Positions 1 to 7,381 are shown, numbered from the stretch's first letter. The stretch: 38,179 nucleotides of DNA from an uncultured Terriglobus sp. (GCA_937873305.1 CALMOM010000045.1:17675-55853); one strand, 5' to 3'. The notes: a model not told the origin generated them from the letters alone. A program made the numbers and translations.

Positions 1-795
1 GGTTAGGTCGATCAGACCAAGCTTCATCGCATCCGGCATGCAGATCAGCAGGTACTTGCCGTCTGCCGTGGGCGCGGAGCCGAAGCCGGGCGCGGGCAGA
101 TCGATCCACTGCCGCAGCGTGCGCGTGCCCGTGTCGATGGCAGCCAGGCGGTTCGTCGTGGTGTCGGAGACAAAGACGGTCTTGTCGTCGCGCGAGATGC
201 TGATGCGCTGCACGTGCTTTGCCACGGGGATGACCGCCAGCGTCTTATGCGCATCCATGTCCAGCACGGAAACCGTGCCCGGCCCCACGTTCGACGTGTA
301 GCCGTACTTGCCATCATGTGAGAGCGCGAACATGTGCGACTCCGGTTGGCCAGTCGGAATCTCGTACAGCACCTTGAAGGTCTTCGCATCGATGGCGGTC
401 ATCGCCTGGTCCAGTTCGGTGGTTAGATAGATCACGTTGCGCTTGGGGTCGTAGGTGGGCTGGTGCGGCCGCAGCCCTTTGCCCAGGTCAATGGTGTGGA
501 TCACCTTGCGCGAGGGAATGTCGTACACCAGGACCTTCGAACCGTCGGTGGCGGGCTTACCCACGCCGCTGTCGCCATAGATTGGCGCAATCAGCGTTTT
601 GCCGCCCGGCAGCATTACCAACTCGTGCACCTTCACTAAGCCCTGCTCATCCAACACGCCCACCTGCTTGCCCGTCGCCAGGTCAATCATCGCGAGATTG
701 TTTGGTCCCTGGTTGGCAGTGATGAGCGTACCCTTTGGTCCGGCGCCGTGGGTTAGCAGGGGCAGGGCGAACAGCAGGGCATTGATTTTGTGCAT
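1..795 (-). CDS. YVTN-type beta-propeller protein, 3' end cut by window edge
   Basis: An open frame of 265 codons begins at an ATG at 795 and runs off the left edge without a stop. A short hydrophobic start (MHKINALLFALPLLTHGAGP) looks like a signal peptide, so the product is probably exported. The rest consists of repeated blades typical of YVTN/cytochrome-D1-like propellers: TLITANQGPNNLAMIDLATG, KVLVYDIPSRKVIHTIDLG, YGYTSNVGPGTVSVLDMD and KTVFVSDTTTNRLAAIDTG. Such proteins serve as binding or scaffold domains; no catalytic role can be read here. A GAGGA ribosome site lies about 5 bases before the ATG and supports this start. The true frame is easily overlooked because it has no stop in the window, and a 114-codon ORF in another frame (45-389) is only its shadow. 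Confidence 0.8.
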   Translation of the reverse strand, partial: MHKINALLFALPLLTHGAGPKGTLITANQGPNNLAMIDLATGKQVGVLDEQGLVKVHELVMLPGGKTLIAPIYGDSGVGKPATDGSKVLVYDIPSRKVIHTIDLGKGLRPHQPTYDPKRNVIYLTTELDQAMTAIDAKTFKVLYEIPTGQPESHMFALSHDGKYGYTSNVGPGTVSVLDMDAHKTLAVIPVAKHVQRISISRDDKTVFVSDTTTNRLAAIDTGTRTLRQWIDLPAPGFGSAPTADGKYLLICMPDAMKLGLIDLT

Positions 796-876
796 GAGGA
801 TCCTCGTGTGCGGCAAGTCAATCGCCGCGGAAGCATTGTGCCATGCCCACGCTATCACTGACATCGCATTCAATTT

Positions 877-998
877 GTCATCCCGACCGGAGCATGTAGT
901 GCGGAGCGGAGGGACCTGCTTTTTCTCTTTCGGGCTGCACTGCAGGCTCCGTGCAAACAGCAGGCCCCTCCACTACACTTCGCTCCGGTCGGGATGAC
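877..998. repeat. Long imperfect inverted repeat (REP/MITE-like hairpin)
   Basis: The outer arms are 17 bases and perfectly complementary: GTCATCCCGACCGGAGC at 877-893 and its reverse complement at 982-998. Inside them the pairing continues imperfectly (GTAGTGCGGAGCGGAGGGACC against GTAGTGGAGGGGCC), leaving a central loop of about 40 bases. It lies in the gap upstream of the propeller gene (starts 795, minus) and downstream of dut (ends 1057, minus). The form is that of a dispersed palindromic element; only one copy is present in this window, so repetitiveness in the genome is inferred. It could also act as an RNA hairpin ending transcription of the dut cluster. Confidence 0.6.
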
Positions 999-1056
999 GA
1001 GTTAGTGGGTGACAGGCGAGGTCGTTACAACTTATTCAGCACCTTGAAAAGGTGGC

Positions 1057-1491
1057 TCAGTTATGACCGGTCGACCCGAAGCCGCCGTCGCCCCTATGAG
1101 TGTCGTCCAGGTCGTCCACTTCCTCAAAGCTGGCCTGCAGCCGCTGCACGATGCGCAATTGAGCAATCCGGTCTCCCGCCGCAAGCTGGATCGGTGAGTC
1201 CGTCACGTTGGTGAGAACGACCTTCAACTCGCCACGATAGCCGGGGTCGATCACACCCGCCAGCGTGGTGATGCCTTTGACCGCAAGCCCGCTGCGGTCT
1301 TCCACCAGCGCGCCGTAGTCGGCAGGGAACGCCATGGCTAATCCCGTAGCGACCAGCGCGGTTTTCTGTGGCTCCACCGTGGCGTCGTGCACGCTGTAGA
1401 GATCGGCGGCTAGATCTCCCCACGGGCCGGTATGGGCGTAGCAGGGAAGCCTGGCGGCAGGGTCGAGACGCTTGGTAGGAATGTGCAGCAC
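1057..1491 (-). CDS. dut: dUTP diphosphatase (dUTPase)
   Basis: The protein hydrolyses dUTP to dUMP and pyrophosphate, keeping uracil out of DNA and supplying dTMP synthesis; it acts as a cytosolic homotrimer. At 144 residues it has the normal family length and carries the trimeric dUTPase motifs: AADLYS (28-33, motif 1), EDRSGLA (64-70, motif 2), AGVIDPGYRGE (78-88, motif 3 with the catalytic Asp82), GDRIAQL (106-112, motif 4) and the glycine-rich GDGGFGSTG (134-142, motif 5, whose Phe stacks on the base). It is the last gene of the minus-strand cluster that starts at 6522, 51 bases after the histidine phosphatase gene. Nothing looks broken. Confidence 0.95.
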   Translation of the reverse strand: MLHIPTKRLDPAARLPCYAHTGPWGDLAADLYSVHDATVEPQKTALVATGLAMAFPADYGALVEDRSGLAVKGITTLAGVIDPGYRGELKVVLTNVTDSPIQLAAGDRIAQLRIVQRLQASFEEVDDLDDTHRGDGGFGSTGHN

Positions 1492-1542
1492 AGATCAAGC
1501 TTACGGAGGTGTGCAGTGGAAAGGAAGGTACCAAACTCCGCC

Positions 1543-2121
1543 TTACGGTGCCACATTCCAACGCGAAAGGACCCGCGTGTCCCGCTCCCAGCCCAGCACA
1601 CTGTACGTCGCCGTGGAAAGCGCCAGCCGAGCGCCGAAGCCGCCGGGCTGCTGCAGCCATGTGGCTGCCAGAACGCGAAAGACATGCGCGTGTGCGAACA
1701 GAGCGCAGCGGCCGCCGTGTGCAAGGCAGCGGTCGATCACAGCCTGCGTGCGCGCGGCCACCTGCTCCAACGACTCACCGCCAGTGATAGGGTCCTTCCA
1801 CACGTTCCAGCCTGGGTGTGTCTCACGGATCTCTGGAGTGCTCAGCCCCTCGAAGTCGCCGTAGTTCCATTCCTGCAGGTTCGGCTCGACTTCGGCGTGG
1901 CCCAGGTCTGCGAGCTCGGCGGTGTCGCGTGCGCGCAGCCGTGGGCTGCTCAGCACGAGGTCAAAGGTCTGCTTTGCCAGCACGGGCCGCAGGGCCTGCG
2001 CCTGCGTTCGGCCGTTCTCGGTCAGCGGCAGGTCGGTGTAGCTGGTGTGCTTGCCGTTCAGGGTCCACTCGGTTTCACCATGCCGCATCAGCCACAGCTC
2101 GGCCTTTGTCATCTCGCTCAT
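1543..2121 (-). CDS. Histidine phosphatase family protein (phosphoglycerate mutase-like)
   Basis: 192 residues with the fold signature of the histidine phosphatase superfamily: LMRHGETEW near the N-terminus (RHG at 13-15, His14 being the phosphorylated residue), LPLTENGRTQA (31-41), SSPRLRARDTAE (58-69), a likely acid Glu84 in LQEWNYGDFEG, and the second active-site histidine in FAHAHVFRVLA (142-152). The second His motif reads AHAH rather than the common SHG. The size fits small GpmB/CobC-like cytosolic phosphatases; the substrate cannot be told. It sits 23 bases after the channel-like gene and 51 bases before dut, so cotranscription is likely. Confidence 0.85.
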   Translation of the reverse strand: MSEMTKAELWLMRHGETEWTLNGKHTSYTDLPLTENGRTQAQALRPVLAKQTFDLVLSSPRLRARDTAELADLGHAEVEPNLQEWNYGDFEGLSTPEIRETHPGWNVWKDPITGGESLEQVAARTQAVIDRCLAHGGRCALFAHAHVFRVLAATWLQQPGGFGARLALSTATYSVLGWERDTRVLSRWNVAP

Positions 2122-2144
2122 GGAAGCAGTGTACGTTGCTACCT

Positions 2145-3026
2145 TTACTGTTCCCGTTCCGCGTACGCGCGAAACACTGCCTCCACATCCGGCGTTTGCA
2201 GCAAGTCGTTTACCGAGAGACGTTCCCCGATGGTTTGTGCCAGGTCTTCCAAGGCGATTTGGACCTTTGTGGCAGCCAGGCGCGTGTGCAGGGTCTGGCC
2301 CGCGTCGGCTCCTTCACGTGCAAAGCGGCACGCGGTGGGCAGCGCAAGGGCCAGCGTATAGGCCGGTGTCAACGCATAGAAGTGCAGCAGGATGGGAAAT
2401 AGCACCATGTCGAGCCGCGCCTGGATGATCTTTTGCTCCAGCAGGATGAGGAATGCGGGGTCATGCTCTTCCACGCGCAGGCCGGAGCGCTCCTCCGCTT
2501 CCGCCGCCAGCGTCAGCCAGCGTGCAGTGCCACGCTGCCGCGCCAGCGCCGGGTACAGCAGCACCAGCCACGACACGCTGGCGGTAATCATGCTAATGCC
2601 CACCAGCCCTTGAAACGCGACGATCAGGCGCAGCCAGTCCGTCTTCGGGTTCAGATCGAAGGTTTGAAAGGTGCACAGCGCGCCCACGGAAAAGTAGAGG
2701 CAGTGCACCATGCGGCTGCCTACGCTCATGCTGTCCACACTGGCCGTGGTGAAGAAGTCGCCTGGGTATAGGCCGTAATAGACGACGGCGAACCCCACCG
2801 ACAGCAACACAATCCACGCTAGCAGTACGGCAATCAGCGCCAGCGGGCCTGCCGCGTTGCGCAGCCGCGTATGCCGCAGCAGGAGCGACATACCGCGTCC
2901 GATCGCATCGCTCAGGTTGCCGGAGCGGGTGGGATGGAAGATGTCACGAAAGACCTCACGCAAGGTGAACAGTACCAGGACAGTGCCGGCAACTTCAAAG
3001 GCGATACGTGACTGCACAGGACTCAT
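2145..3026 (-). CDS. Two-TM ion channel-like membrane protein with unusual filter
   Basis: 293 residues from the ATG at 3026; a TTG at 3044 would add six residues. Hydrophobic segments lie at about 8-26, 58-84 and 131-158. Between the last two is a re-entrant pore-like segment, YFSVGALCTFQTFDLNP (about 111-127), which aligns without gaps to the K+ channel pore WWSVETATTVGYGDLYP. The canonical TVGYGD becomes TFQTFD, losing both glycines, so potassium selectivity is doubtful. The C-terminal half is soluble and partly helical, with no clear RCK domain. The gene lies 38 bases downstream of dnaG and 23 bases upstream of the histidine phosphatase gene, in the same direction. The channel assignment rests on the pore alignment and topology. 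Confidence 0.6.
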   Translation of the reverse strand: MSPVQSRIAFEVAGTVLVLFTLREVFRDIFHPTRSGNLSDAIGRGMSLLLRHTRLRNAAGPLALIAVLLAWIVLLSVGFAVVYYGLYPGDFFTTASVDSMSVGSRMVHCLYFSVGALCTFQTFDLNPKTDWLRLIVAFQGLVGISMITASVSWLVLLYPALARQRGTARWLTLAAEAEERSGLRVEEHDPAFLILLEQKIIQARLDMVLFPILLHFYALTPAYTLALALPTACRFAREGADAGQTLHTRLAATKVQIALEDLAQTIGERLSVNDLLQTPDVEAVFRAYAEREQ

Positions 3027-3064
3027 CTGCTGTGCAGCATACAAGCTGCTTCGGATAGAGTGCG

Positions 3065-4843
3065 CTACAGCGTGCGCAGGGCGCGGTTCACCTCGACCGA
3101 CTCCGCCACTAACTGGCCTATCATGGCACCGTCGCCACGGCGCTCCGCCTCGGCAATGGTGCCGCGCAGCTCGCGCTGGCGACGCTGCAGGCGGCTACGC
3201 TCCAACGTGTGCAGCACGTTGCCCACTTCGACGCTCAGCATGGCCGGGTCACTCACCTGGTCCTCGCTCAGCAGACGGGCCAGCATTTCCCGGCTGCGGT
3301 CGTCCGGTGCGGCATCTAGCGGGTTGTCCTGCACGGGCGCGCTTGCCAGCCGCTCGATCAGTTCACCCGCGGCCATGCCGTCCAGCCACTCCGGATGCGC
3401 AATGATCTCACTTGCTGCACGCTGCCGTGCGCGGTCGCTTTCGGGCAGCACCAGGGCCCGCAGCAGGATGCGCTCCGTCTCGCCCATGCTGTCAGCGGCG
3501 GTGGCGCGGACGCTCTCCAGCCGGTTGGTCGCGGCGTGCTGCAGCTCCTGCCGCAGGAGGGAGCTATCGATGCCCAATTTCTGCGCCGCGTCATCCACAA
3601 ACTGCGTCCGCTGGATGGCCGAGGGCAGCCGCCGCATGTGCGGCAACAGGTAATTGACCGCCTTCACCTTGGCCTCGGCGGTGCGTTGCGGATAGAGCGC
3701 GCGCGCCCGCTCAATCAGGTAATCCGCATGCGGACGTGCGGTGCGCAGCGCCTCAGCGTAGCCCGCAATGCCGTGTTCCTGCACATACCGATCCGGATCC
3801 AGCCCGCCGTCCAGCGTCACGATGCGCACCTCAAACTCAGCCTCGGTTAGCAAGGCTAACGACTTCTCCGCGGCGTTCGCGCCTGCCGTGTCCGGGTCGA
3901 AGTTGACGACCACGCGCTTGGTAAACCGCGACAGAAGCCGCACCTGGTGCTCGGTAAACGCGGTGCCGCTGGTCGCGATGACCGGCTGGATGCCCGACGT
4001 AAATACGCGTATGCAGTCCATTTGGCCTTCCACCAGCAGCGCGTAATCCTGCTGCCGAATGGCCGCCTTGGCCTTGTCCAGGTTGTAAAGCACGTTGCCC
4101 TTGGTGTACAGCGCCGTCTCGGGCGAGTTCAGGTACTTCGGGCCGCTCTTGTCGTCGCTGTCCAGCGCGCGCGCCGTGAAGGCGATGGTCTTGCCCGACT
4201 CGCCTGCGATGGGGAACGTGATCCGCTTGCGAAACCGCGCGTATAGGTTGCCGGTGGGCAGGCCGCCGTCGCCCTGCTCCTTGCTGGAAAACAGGCCGCT
4301 GGCGCGCATCGCGTCGTCTTTGAAATGGCGGCTCAGCGCCTCGCGCATGTGGTTGAAGTCGTCAGGCGCGTACCCAATGCGAAAGCCGTTGACCGTCTCC
4401 GGCGACACGGCACGGCTCGACAGGTATTCACGCGCTCGCGCTGCCTCAGGCGATTGCAGTGCCTGCTGAAAGTACTGCGTCGCTGCCTCGTGGATATCGA
4501 TCAGCTGCCGCCGCAGTCCGGCCTGCGCCGCCTCCTCCGGCGAGTTCCACTCGCGCTTGGGCAGCGGAATGCCGCACTTCTGCGCGACAATGCGCACCGC
4601 TTCGGGAAAGCTCACGTTCTCCAGCTTCTGCACAAAGGTGAATACATCGCCCTTGGCGTGGCAGCCAAAGCAGTAAAAATAGCTGTGCTGCACGTTGACG
4701 CTGAACGACGGCGACTTTTCCTGATGAAACGGGCACAGGCCCGTCATATTCTGCGCGCCGCTCTTGCGCAGCTTCACATACTCGCCAATCACCTTGACGA
4801 TGTCGGCGGCCTGCTTGACGGATTGTGCAAAGTTGTCAGCCAC
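3065..4843 (-). CDS. dnaG: DNA primase DnaG
   Basis: The enzyme synthesises the RNA primers for chromosomal replication, working with DnaB helicase. 592 residues, within the usual range. The N-terminal CHC2 zinc domain is visible (Cys37, His40, Cys58, Cys61 in CPFH and CFGC). The catalytic core follows, with RITFPI (207-212) and a Toprim domain: VEGQMD (271-276, catalytic Glu272) and NFDPDTAG (314-321, metal-binding Asp316 and Asp318). The C-terminal 170 residues are helical and should form the helicase-interacting domain. It begins with MADNFAQSVKQAADIVKVIG, a typical DnaG start. It is the third gene of the minus-strand cluster, after the moaB-like gene. Unlike the classical arrangement, rpsU and rpoD are not adjacent. 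Confidence 0.97.
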   Translation of the reverse strand: MADNFAQSVKQAADIVKVIGEYVKLRKSGAQNMTGLCPFHQEKSPSFSVNVQHSYFYCFGCHAKGDVFTFVQKLENVSFPEAVRIVAQKCGIPLPKREWNSPEEAAQAGLRRQLIDIHEAATQYFQQALQSPEAARAREYLSSRAVSPETVNGFRIGYAPDDFNHMREALSRHFKDDAMRASGLFSSKEQGDGGLPTGNLYARFRKRITFPIAGESGKTIAFTARALDSDDKSGPKYLNSPETALYTKGNVLYNLDKAKAAIRQQDYALLVEGQMDCIRVFTSGIQPVIATSGTAFTEHQVRLLSRFTKRVVVNFDPDTAGANAAEKSLALLTEAEFEVRIVTLDGGLDPDRYVQEHGIAGYAEALRTARPHADYLIERARALYPQRTAEAKVKAVNYLLPHMRRLPSAIQRTQFVDDAAQKLGIDSSLLRQELQHAATNRLESVRATAADSMGETERILLRALVLPESDRARQRAASEIIAHPEWLDGMAAGELIERLASAPVQDNPLDAAPDDRSREMLARLLSEDQVSDPAMLSVEVGNVLHTLERSRLQRRQRELRGTIAEAERRGDGAMIGQLVAESVEVNRALRTL

Positions 4844-4870
4844 GCCCAGCCCTTAGCGTACCGAAGCCTG

Positions 4871-4896
4871 CAGAGTGGAAAAGCGATGCCACTCTG
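4871..4896. other. Hairpin between moaB and dnaG
   Basis: CAGAGTGG at 4871-4878 pairs perfectly with CCACTCTG at 4889-4896 across a 10-base loop, in the 74-base gap between the moaB-like stop and the dnaG start. There is no U-run on the minus strand after it, so it does not look like an intrinsic terminator. It may tune read-through or mRNA stability ahead of dnaG. The function is inference only. Confidence 0.35.
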
Positions 4897-4917
4897 TGCG
4901 TGAAAGCGACGGGAAAT

Positions 4918-5436
4918 CTACTCCACAAGCCGCGGCATCAGTTCAAGCAGCGTGCACACCTTGCTGGTGCTGTCGAACTGGCCGGCCAGGATGCCGTCCC
5001 ACGCGTCGGCTACGGCACCGGGCGAACCCGGCAGGGCAAAAAGATACTTGCCTGCGGCAATGCCGCCCAGCGCACGGCTGAAGATGGCGCTGGCCCCGAT
5101 CTTTGCGTACGACTGCATGCGGAACAGCTCGCCAAATCCGAGTATTTCTTTGTCCAGAACGCGGCGGAACGCCTCCGGCGTCACATCGCGGCCAGTCACG
5201 CCGGTGCCGCCGGTGCTCAGGACGACATCGACGTCCGTCTGCGCGAGCCATCCGCGCAAAGTAGCCTCAATGGCGTCTGTTTCGTCTCGCACCAGGGCAC
5301 GATGGGAAATCTGGTGCCCGGCAGCCACGACTCGCTGCTCCAACGCGTCACCAGACCGGTCGTCCGTGCCGGTGCGCGTATCGCTCACGGTCAGGATCGC
5401 AAAGCGTACGCGTAGCTGCTGCTGTGTGGCAGTCAC
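4918..5436 (-). CDS. moaB: Molybdenum cofactor biosynthesis protein MoaB/MogA family
   Basis: 172-residue cytosolic protein of the MoCF-binding fold, which adenylates or otherwise handles molybdopterin before molybdenum insertion. Visible signatures are AILTVSDTRTGTDDRSGD (13-30, with the conserved SGD), LSTGGTGVTGRDVTPEA (73-89), and LPGSPGAVADAW (135-146). Its length matches MoaB/MogA single-domain proteins rather than MoeA. It begins 6 bases after the stop of the receiver-like gene, implying translational coupling, and is followed after 74 bases by dnaG. No other molybdenum cofactor gene is in the window, so its placement in a replication-gene cluster is not explained by pathway. MoaB versus MogA cannot be settled from sequence alone. 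Confidence 0.88.
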   Translation of the reverse strand: MTATQQQLRVRFAILTVSDTRTGTDDRSGDALEQRVVAAGHQISHRALVRDETDAIEATLRGWLAQTDVDVVLSTGGTGVTGRDVTPEAFRRVLDKEILGFGELFRMQSYAKIGASAIFSRALGGIAAGKYLFALPGSPGAVADAWDGILAGQFDSTSKVCTLLELMPRLVE

Positions 5437-5442
5437 GCGGGC

Positions 5443-6522
5443 CTACTGATTAAAGTTCGGTTCGTGCTCGTCCTCTACGCCATAGCGGCGCAGCAGGTTG
5501 GGCAGGTTTTGCGAGAAGGCGGCGCGCGGCATCACGCTGTTGCAACCTGCTTCCACCGCCTTGGCCTTCAGGTCGCCCTGCAGGTGCGAGAGGAAGCCAA
5601 CGATGGACGTGCCCTTTTTGAGCTTGTTCTTGAGCTTCGGGATGAGCGTCAGAGGCTTCGCCGCGGCATTGTTCAAGTCGATCACAATCAGCGATGGGTG
5701 CTCATGGTCGTTCAACTCCGCCAGGTGCGCCACCACATCCTTGTCCGGCTTCATAAACGCTACTTTGACGCCCTGCTGGCGTGCGGCTTCCTGTATCTTG
5801 GCCGTAAAAAACAGGTCTTCGATAAAGAAGTAGATGTGCGTCGGCGCGTCTTCCGGAATGGCTACGGCACGGTGCTTGGTCAACAACTCCGGCGGCATGC
5901 GGTCTTCATTATGCGGCTGGTTGCGGTGTCCGTTGTTACGGCGGCCATGTACCTCAATCGTGCTGGCGGGCACGTCGGCAAAGTTGCCATTGGCCTCACG
6001 GTAACTGTGGTCCATGGGACCGACGAACGAACGCGGCCCACGCGCCTGCTGCTTGCGCTGGCGGCCCCGCTGGCCCGCTTGGCTGCCCTGCACGCTGTTA
6101 CCCGGCTCTGGCCGTGGCGAACCATCACCCGCACGGCCAAACTTTTTCTTCTTCCAGCGCTTGCCCTGGCCATTGGCCTGCTGCCCGTTGGTCTGCTGCC
6201 CGTTGGTCTGCTGGCCACGGCCCTGGCCGTTCTGTTGGTTTTGCTGCGGCCTGCGCTGTTCTCGCTGTGGTTGCGTCTGCTGTGGCTCAGCGCCTGCTTC
6301 CGGGTTCGCGCTGTCGTTGGCGGCGATTGTGGCCACTATGCCTTCTGTTGGCGTGCCTGCCTCTCCGGCTGGGCGGGTCTTGCGCTTGCGGCGTCGGCGG
6401 CGATTTTTGCTGGATGCGGTCGTGCCGGCAGCTGAGTTGGAGGCGCTTTCAGTGTCTGGTGCGGGTAGCTGCGAAGGCGCGCTGGACACCGGCGCCTCAG
6501 AGGAGTTTTGTTCTGCGTTCAT
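5443..6522 (-). CDS. Receiver-like domain protein with long basic disordered N-terminus
   Basis: 359 residues from the ATG at 6522, chosen because GAAAGAAG lies just upstream; the open frame extends to 6639 but the extra 39 residues look non-coding. Residues 1-220 are low complexity: Ser/Ala-rich, then a basic block (KNRRRRRKRKTR), Gln/Asn/Gly repeats (NGQQTNGQQANGQ) and more Arg/Lys/Gly stretches, resembling RNA-binding disordered regions. Residues 230-355 look like an alpha/beta CheY-type receiver fold: THIYFFIEDLFFTAKIQEAA, SLIVIDLNN, SIVGFLSHLQGDLKAKAVEA and SVMPRAAF. The usual acidic pair and phospho-acceptor are poorly conserved (ID and VIDLN remain), so phosphorylation is uncertain. 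It is the first gene of the minus-strand cluster, 6 bases before the moaB-like gene. Confidence 0.7.
   Translation of the reverse strand: MNAEQNSSEAPVSSAPSQLPAPDTESASNSAAGTTASSKNRRRRRKRKTRPAGEAGTPTEGIVATIAANDSANPEAGAEPQQTQPQREQRRPQQNQQNGQGRGQQTNGQQTNGQQANGQGKRWKKKKFGRAGDGSPRPEPGNSVQGSQAGQRGRQRKQQARGPRSFVGPMDHSYREANGNFADVPASTIEVHGRRNNGHRNQPHNEDRMPPELLTKHRAVAIPEDAPTHIYFFIEDLFFTAKIQEAARQQGVKVAFMKPDKDVVAHLAELNDHEHPSLIVIDLNNAAAKPLTLIPKLKNKLKKGTSIVGFLSHLQGDLKAKAVEAGCNSVMPRAAFSQNLPNLLRRYGVEDEHEPNFNQ
6166..6225. repeat. 15-bp tandem repeat coding for Gln/Asn/Gly-rich segment
   Basis: Two exact 15-base units (CTGCCCGTTGGTCTG at 6181-6195 and 6196-6210) are flanked by two degenerate ones (6166-6180 and 6211-6225). 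On the minus strand they encode the QTNGQ/QANGQ repeats in the disordered N-terminus of the receiver-like protein. The unit is in frame, so copy changes would alter linker length without breaking the protein. Confidence 0.75.
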
Positions 6523-6589
6523 TCGCTTCTTTCTAGTGCCGACCTTGCGTTTGCCACGGTACGCTTCCCACCAGAGTGGTGACCTGTCT

Positions 6590-6611
6590 CCTGCCGTGTA
6601 CTGTCGGCAGG
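6590..6611. other. Hairpin upstream of the receiver-like gene
   Basis: CCTGCCG (6590-6596) and CGGCAGG (6605-6611) form a perfect 7-bp stem with an 8-base loop. A smaller one, CACCA/TGGTG, lies at 6569-6581. Both would fall in the leader of the minus-strand cluster beginning at 6522, where a structured 5' leader could affect translation of the first gene. Function is not shown. Confidence 0.35.
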
Positions 6612-6724
6612 GCTGGATTGCAGGGAAGCTGCCATGCAAGGCACGTGTTAGCTCAACGTCTTCAGGTTCCGCTCAGGTTGTGCATTGCTTTGCTGCGCTG
6701 GCCGACGCGAGGGGCTGTTGCAGT

Positions 6725-6859
6725 GATGGCGGGAGCTACTTGCCAACAGAGTTCACCGCTTTCGGGTGGTCTGTTTCAGGATCCTGCGACCCAGGCTGGG
6801 TCGAGGTCTTCCTGGCTGTCCACCCTGTCTTCTGTGAAGTGCTTGTGCGGGCATCCATC
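6725..6859. ncRNA. Candidate structured RNA (strand unknown)
   Basis: Nested complementary segments suggest a long folded element: GATGG 6725-6729 with CCATC 6855-6859; TTCAC 6752-6756 with GTGAA 6834-6838; GGGTGG 6764-6769 with CCACCC 6820-6825; and an inner perfect hairpin CGACCCA/TGGGTCG (6787-6803). A palindrome CAGGATCCTG lies at 6777-6786. The layout of closing stem, open bubble and terminal stem recalls 6S-like RNAs, but I recognise no family sequence. I looked for RNase P, SRP and tmRNA signature sequences on both strands and did not see them. It could be a small RNA, a leader element of either flanking operon, or chance pairing in GC-rich DNA. Confidence 0.3.
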
Positions 6860-7015
6860 AACCGATGGCCAGCGGTTAAGAGATATGGCGAGCGGATACC
6901 CGATCCTATGCGGGCCGTGCGTCAGCCACTTTCCCCAAGCAGGACTATCCTACGCAGAAAATCGTCTGCTTTGCAAGTAGGCAATCTCGCCTGCCGCGCG
7001 AAGCAATCCAGACGA

Positions 7016-7044
7016 GAACAGCCATCTCGAGGAGATGGCTGTTC
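7016..7044. repeat. Perfect 13-bp-arm palindrome
   Basis: GAACAGCCATCTC at 7016-7028 is followed by a 3-base spacer (GAG) and its exact reverse complement at 7032-7044. As RNA this is a very stable stem with a tight loop; as DNA it is a symmetrical site centred near a CTCGAG. No T-run follows on the plus strand; on the minus strand a weak TTCTCGTCT follows. It could be a terminator-like stem, part of a small RNA or a protein-binding site. Confidence 0.55.
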
Positions 7045-7265
7045 AATGGCCAGTCACGGCCTCCTAAATGTCTTGCTGACTCCCATTCGGCTCCGGTCAC
7101 CAGATCTTCGTCTGCTTCCAGGCCGGGAGTGTGTTGCACCCGTCTACTCGTTTGTGCATTGATGCAGTCCGCTGTCGCGGCCTCACCTATCCGCACGCTC
7201 TTCCCGTATACCGATGTTGCAACTGCCGTGCCAAAACCATTTCTGTGCGGAAGACGCGCAACGGC

Positions 7266-7287
7266 GCGGGTCCCCGAGGGGATCCGC
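7266..7287. other. GC-rich hairpin upstream of yceD
   Basis: GCGGGTCCCC (7266-7275) and GGGGATCCGC (7278-7287) pair over ten positions with a single G-U wobble and only two unpaired bases. TCTGATTCTCT follows on the plus strand. It may be the 3' end of a transcript from the gene-free region to its left, since it lies about 100 bases before the likely yceD promoter. Between 7045 and 7394 I see no other coding signal. Confidence 0.35.
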
Positions 7288-7381
7288 TCTGATTCTCTAC
7301 AGGAAATGAAAGAAGGTGTCCTTGAAATTGGAGAGTGATCGGTCTGTTTGTCTGCTTACCGCACGGAAGCGCAACTCTTGC

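Noticed and set aside
45-389. Minus-strand ORF of 114 codons at the left edge
   Set aside because: The neighbouring frame, open from 795 to the edge, reads as a proper YVTN propeller; this one is its shadow.
4871-4896. Intrinsic terminator between moaB and dnaG
   Set aside because: The stem is real but there is no U-run after it, and the gene spacing favours read-through.
5464-6435. Long plus-strand ORF of 323 codons opposite the receiver-like gene
   Set aside because: Leu/Arg/Ala-rich translation with no domain pattern; it mirrors codon bias of the real minus-strand gene.
6014-7162. Plus-strand ORF of 382 codons spanning the receiver gene and the gene-free region
   Set aside because: No ribosome site, no domains, Trp/Cys/Arg-rich composition; half of it is antisense to a supported gene.
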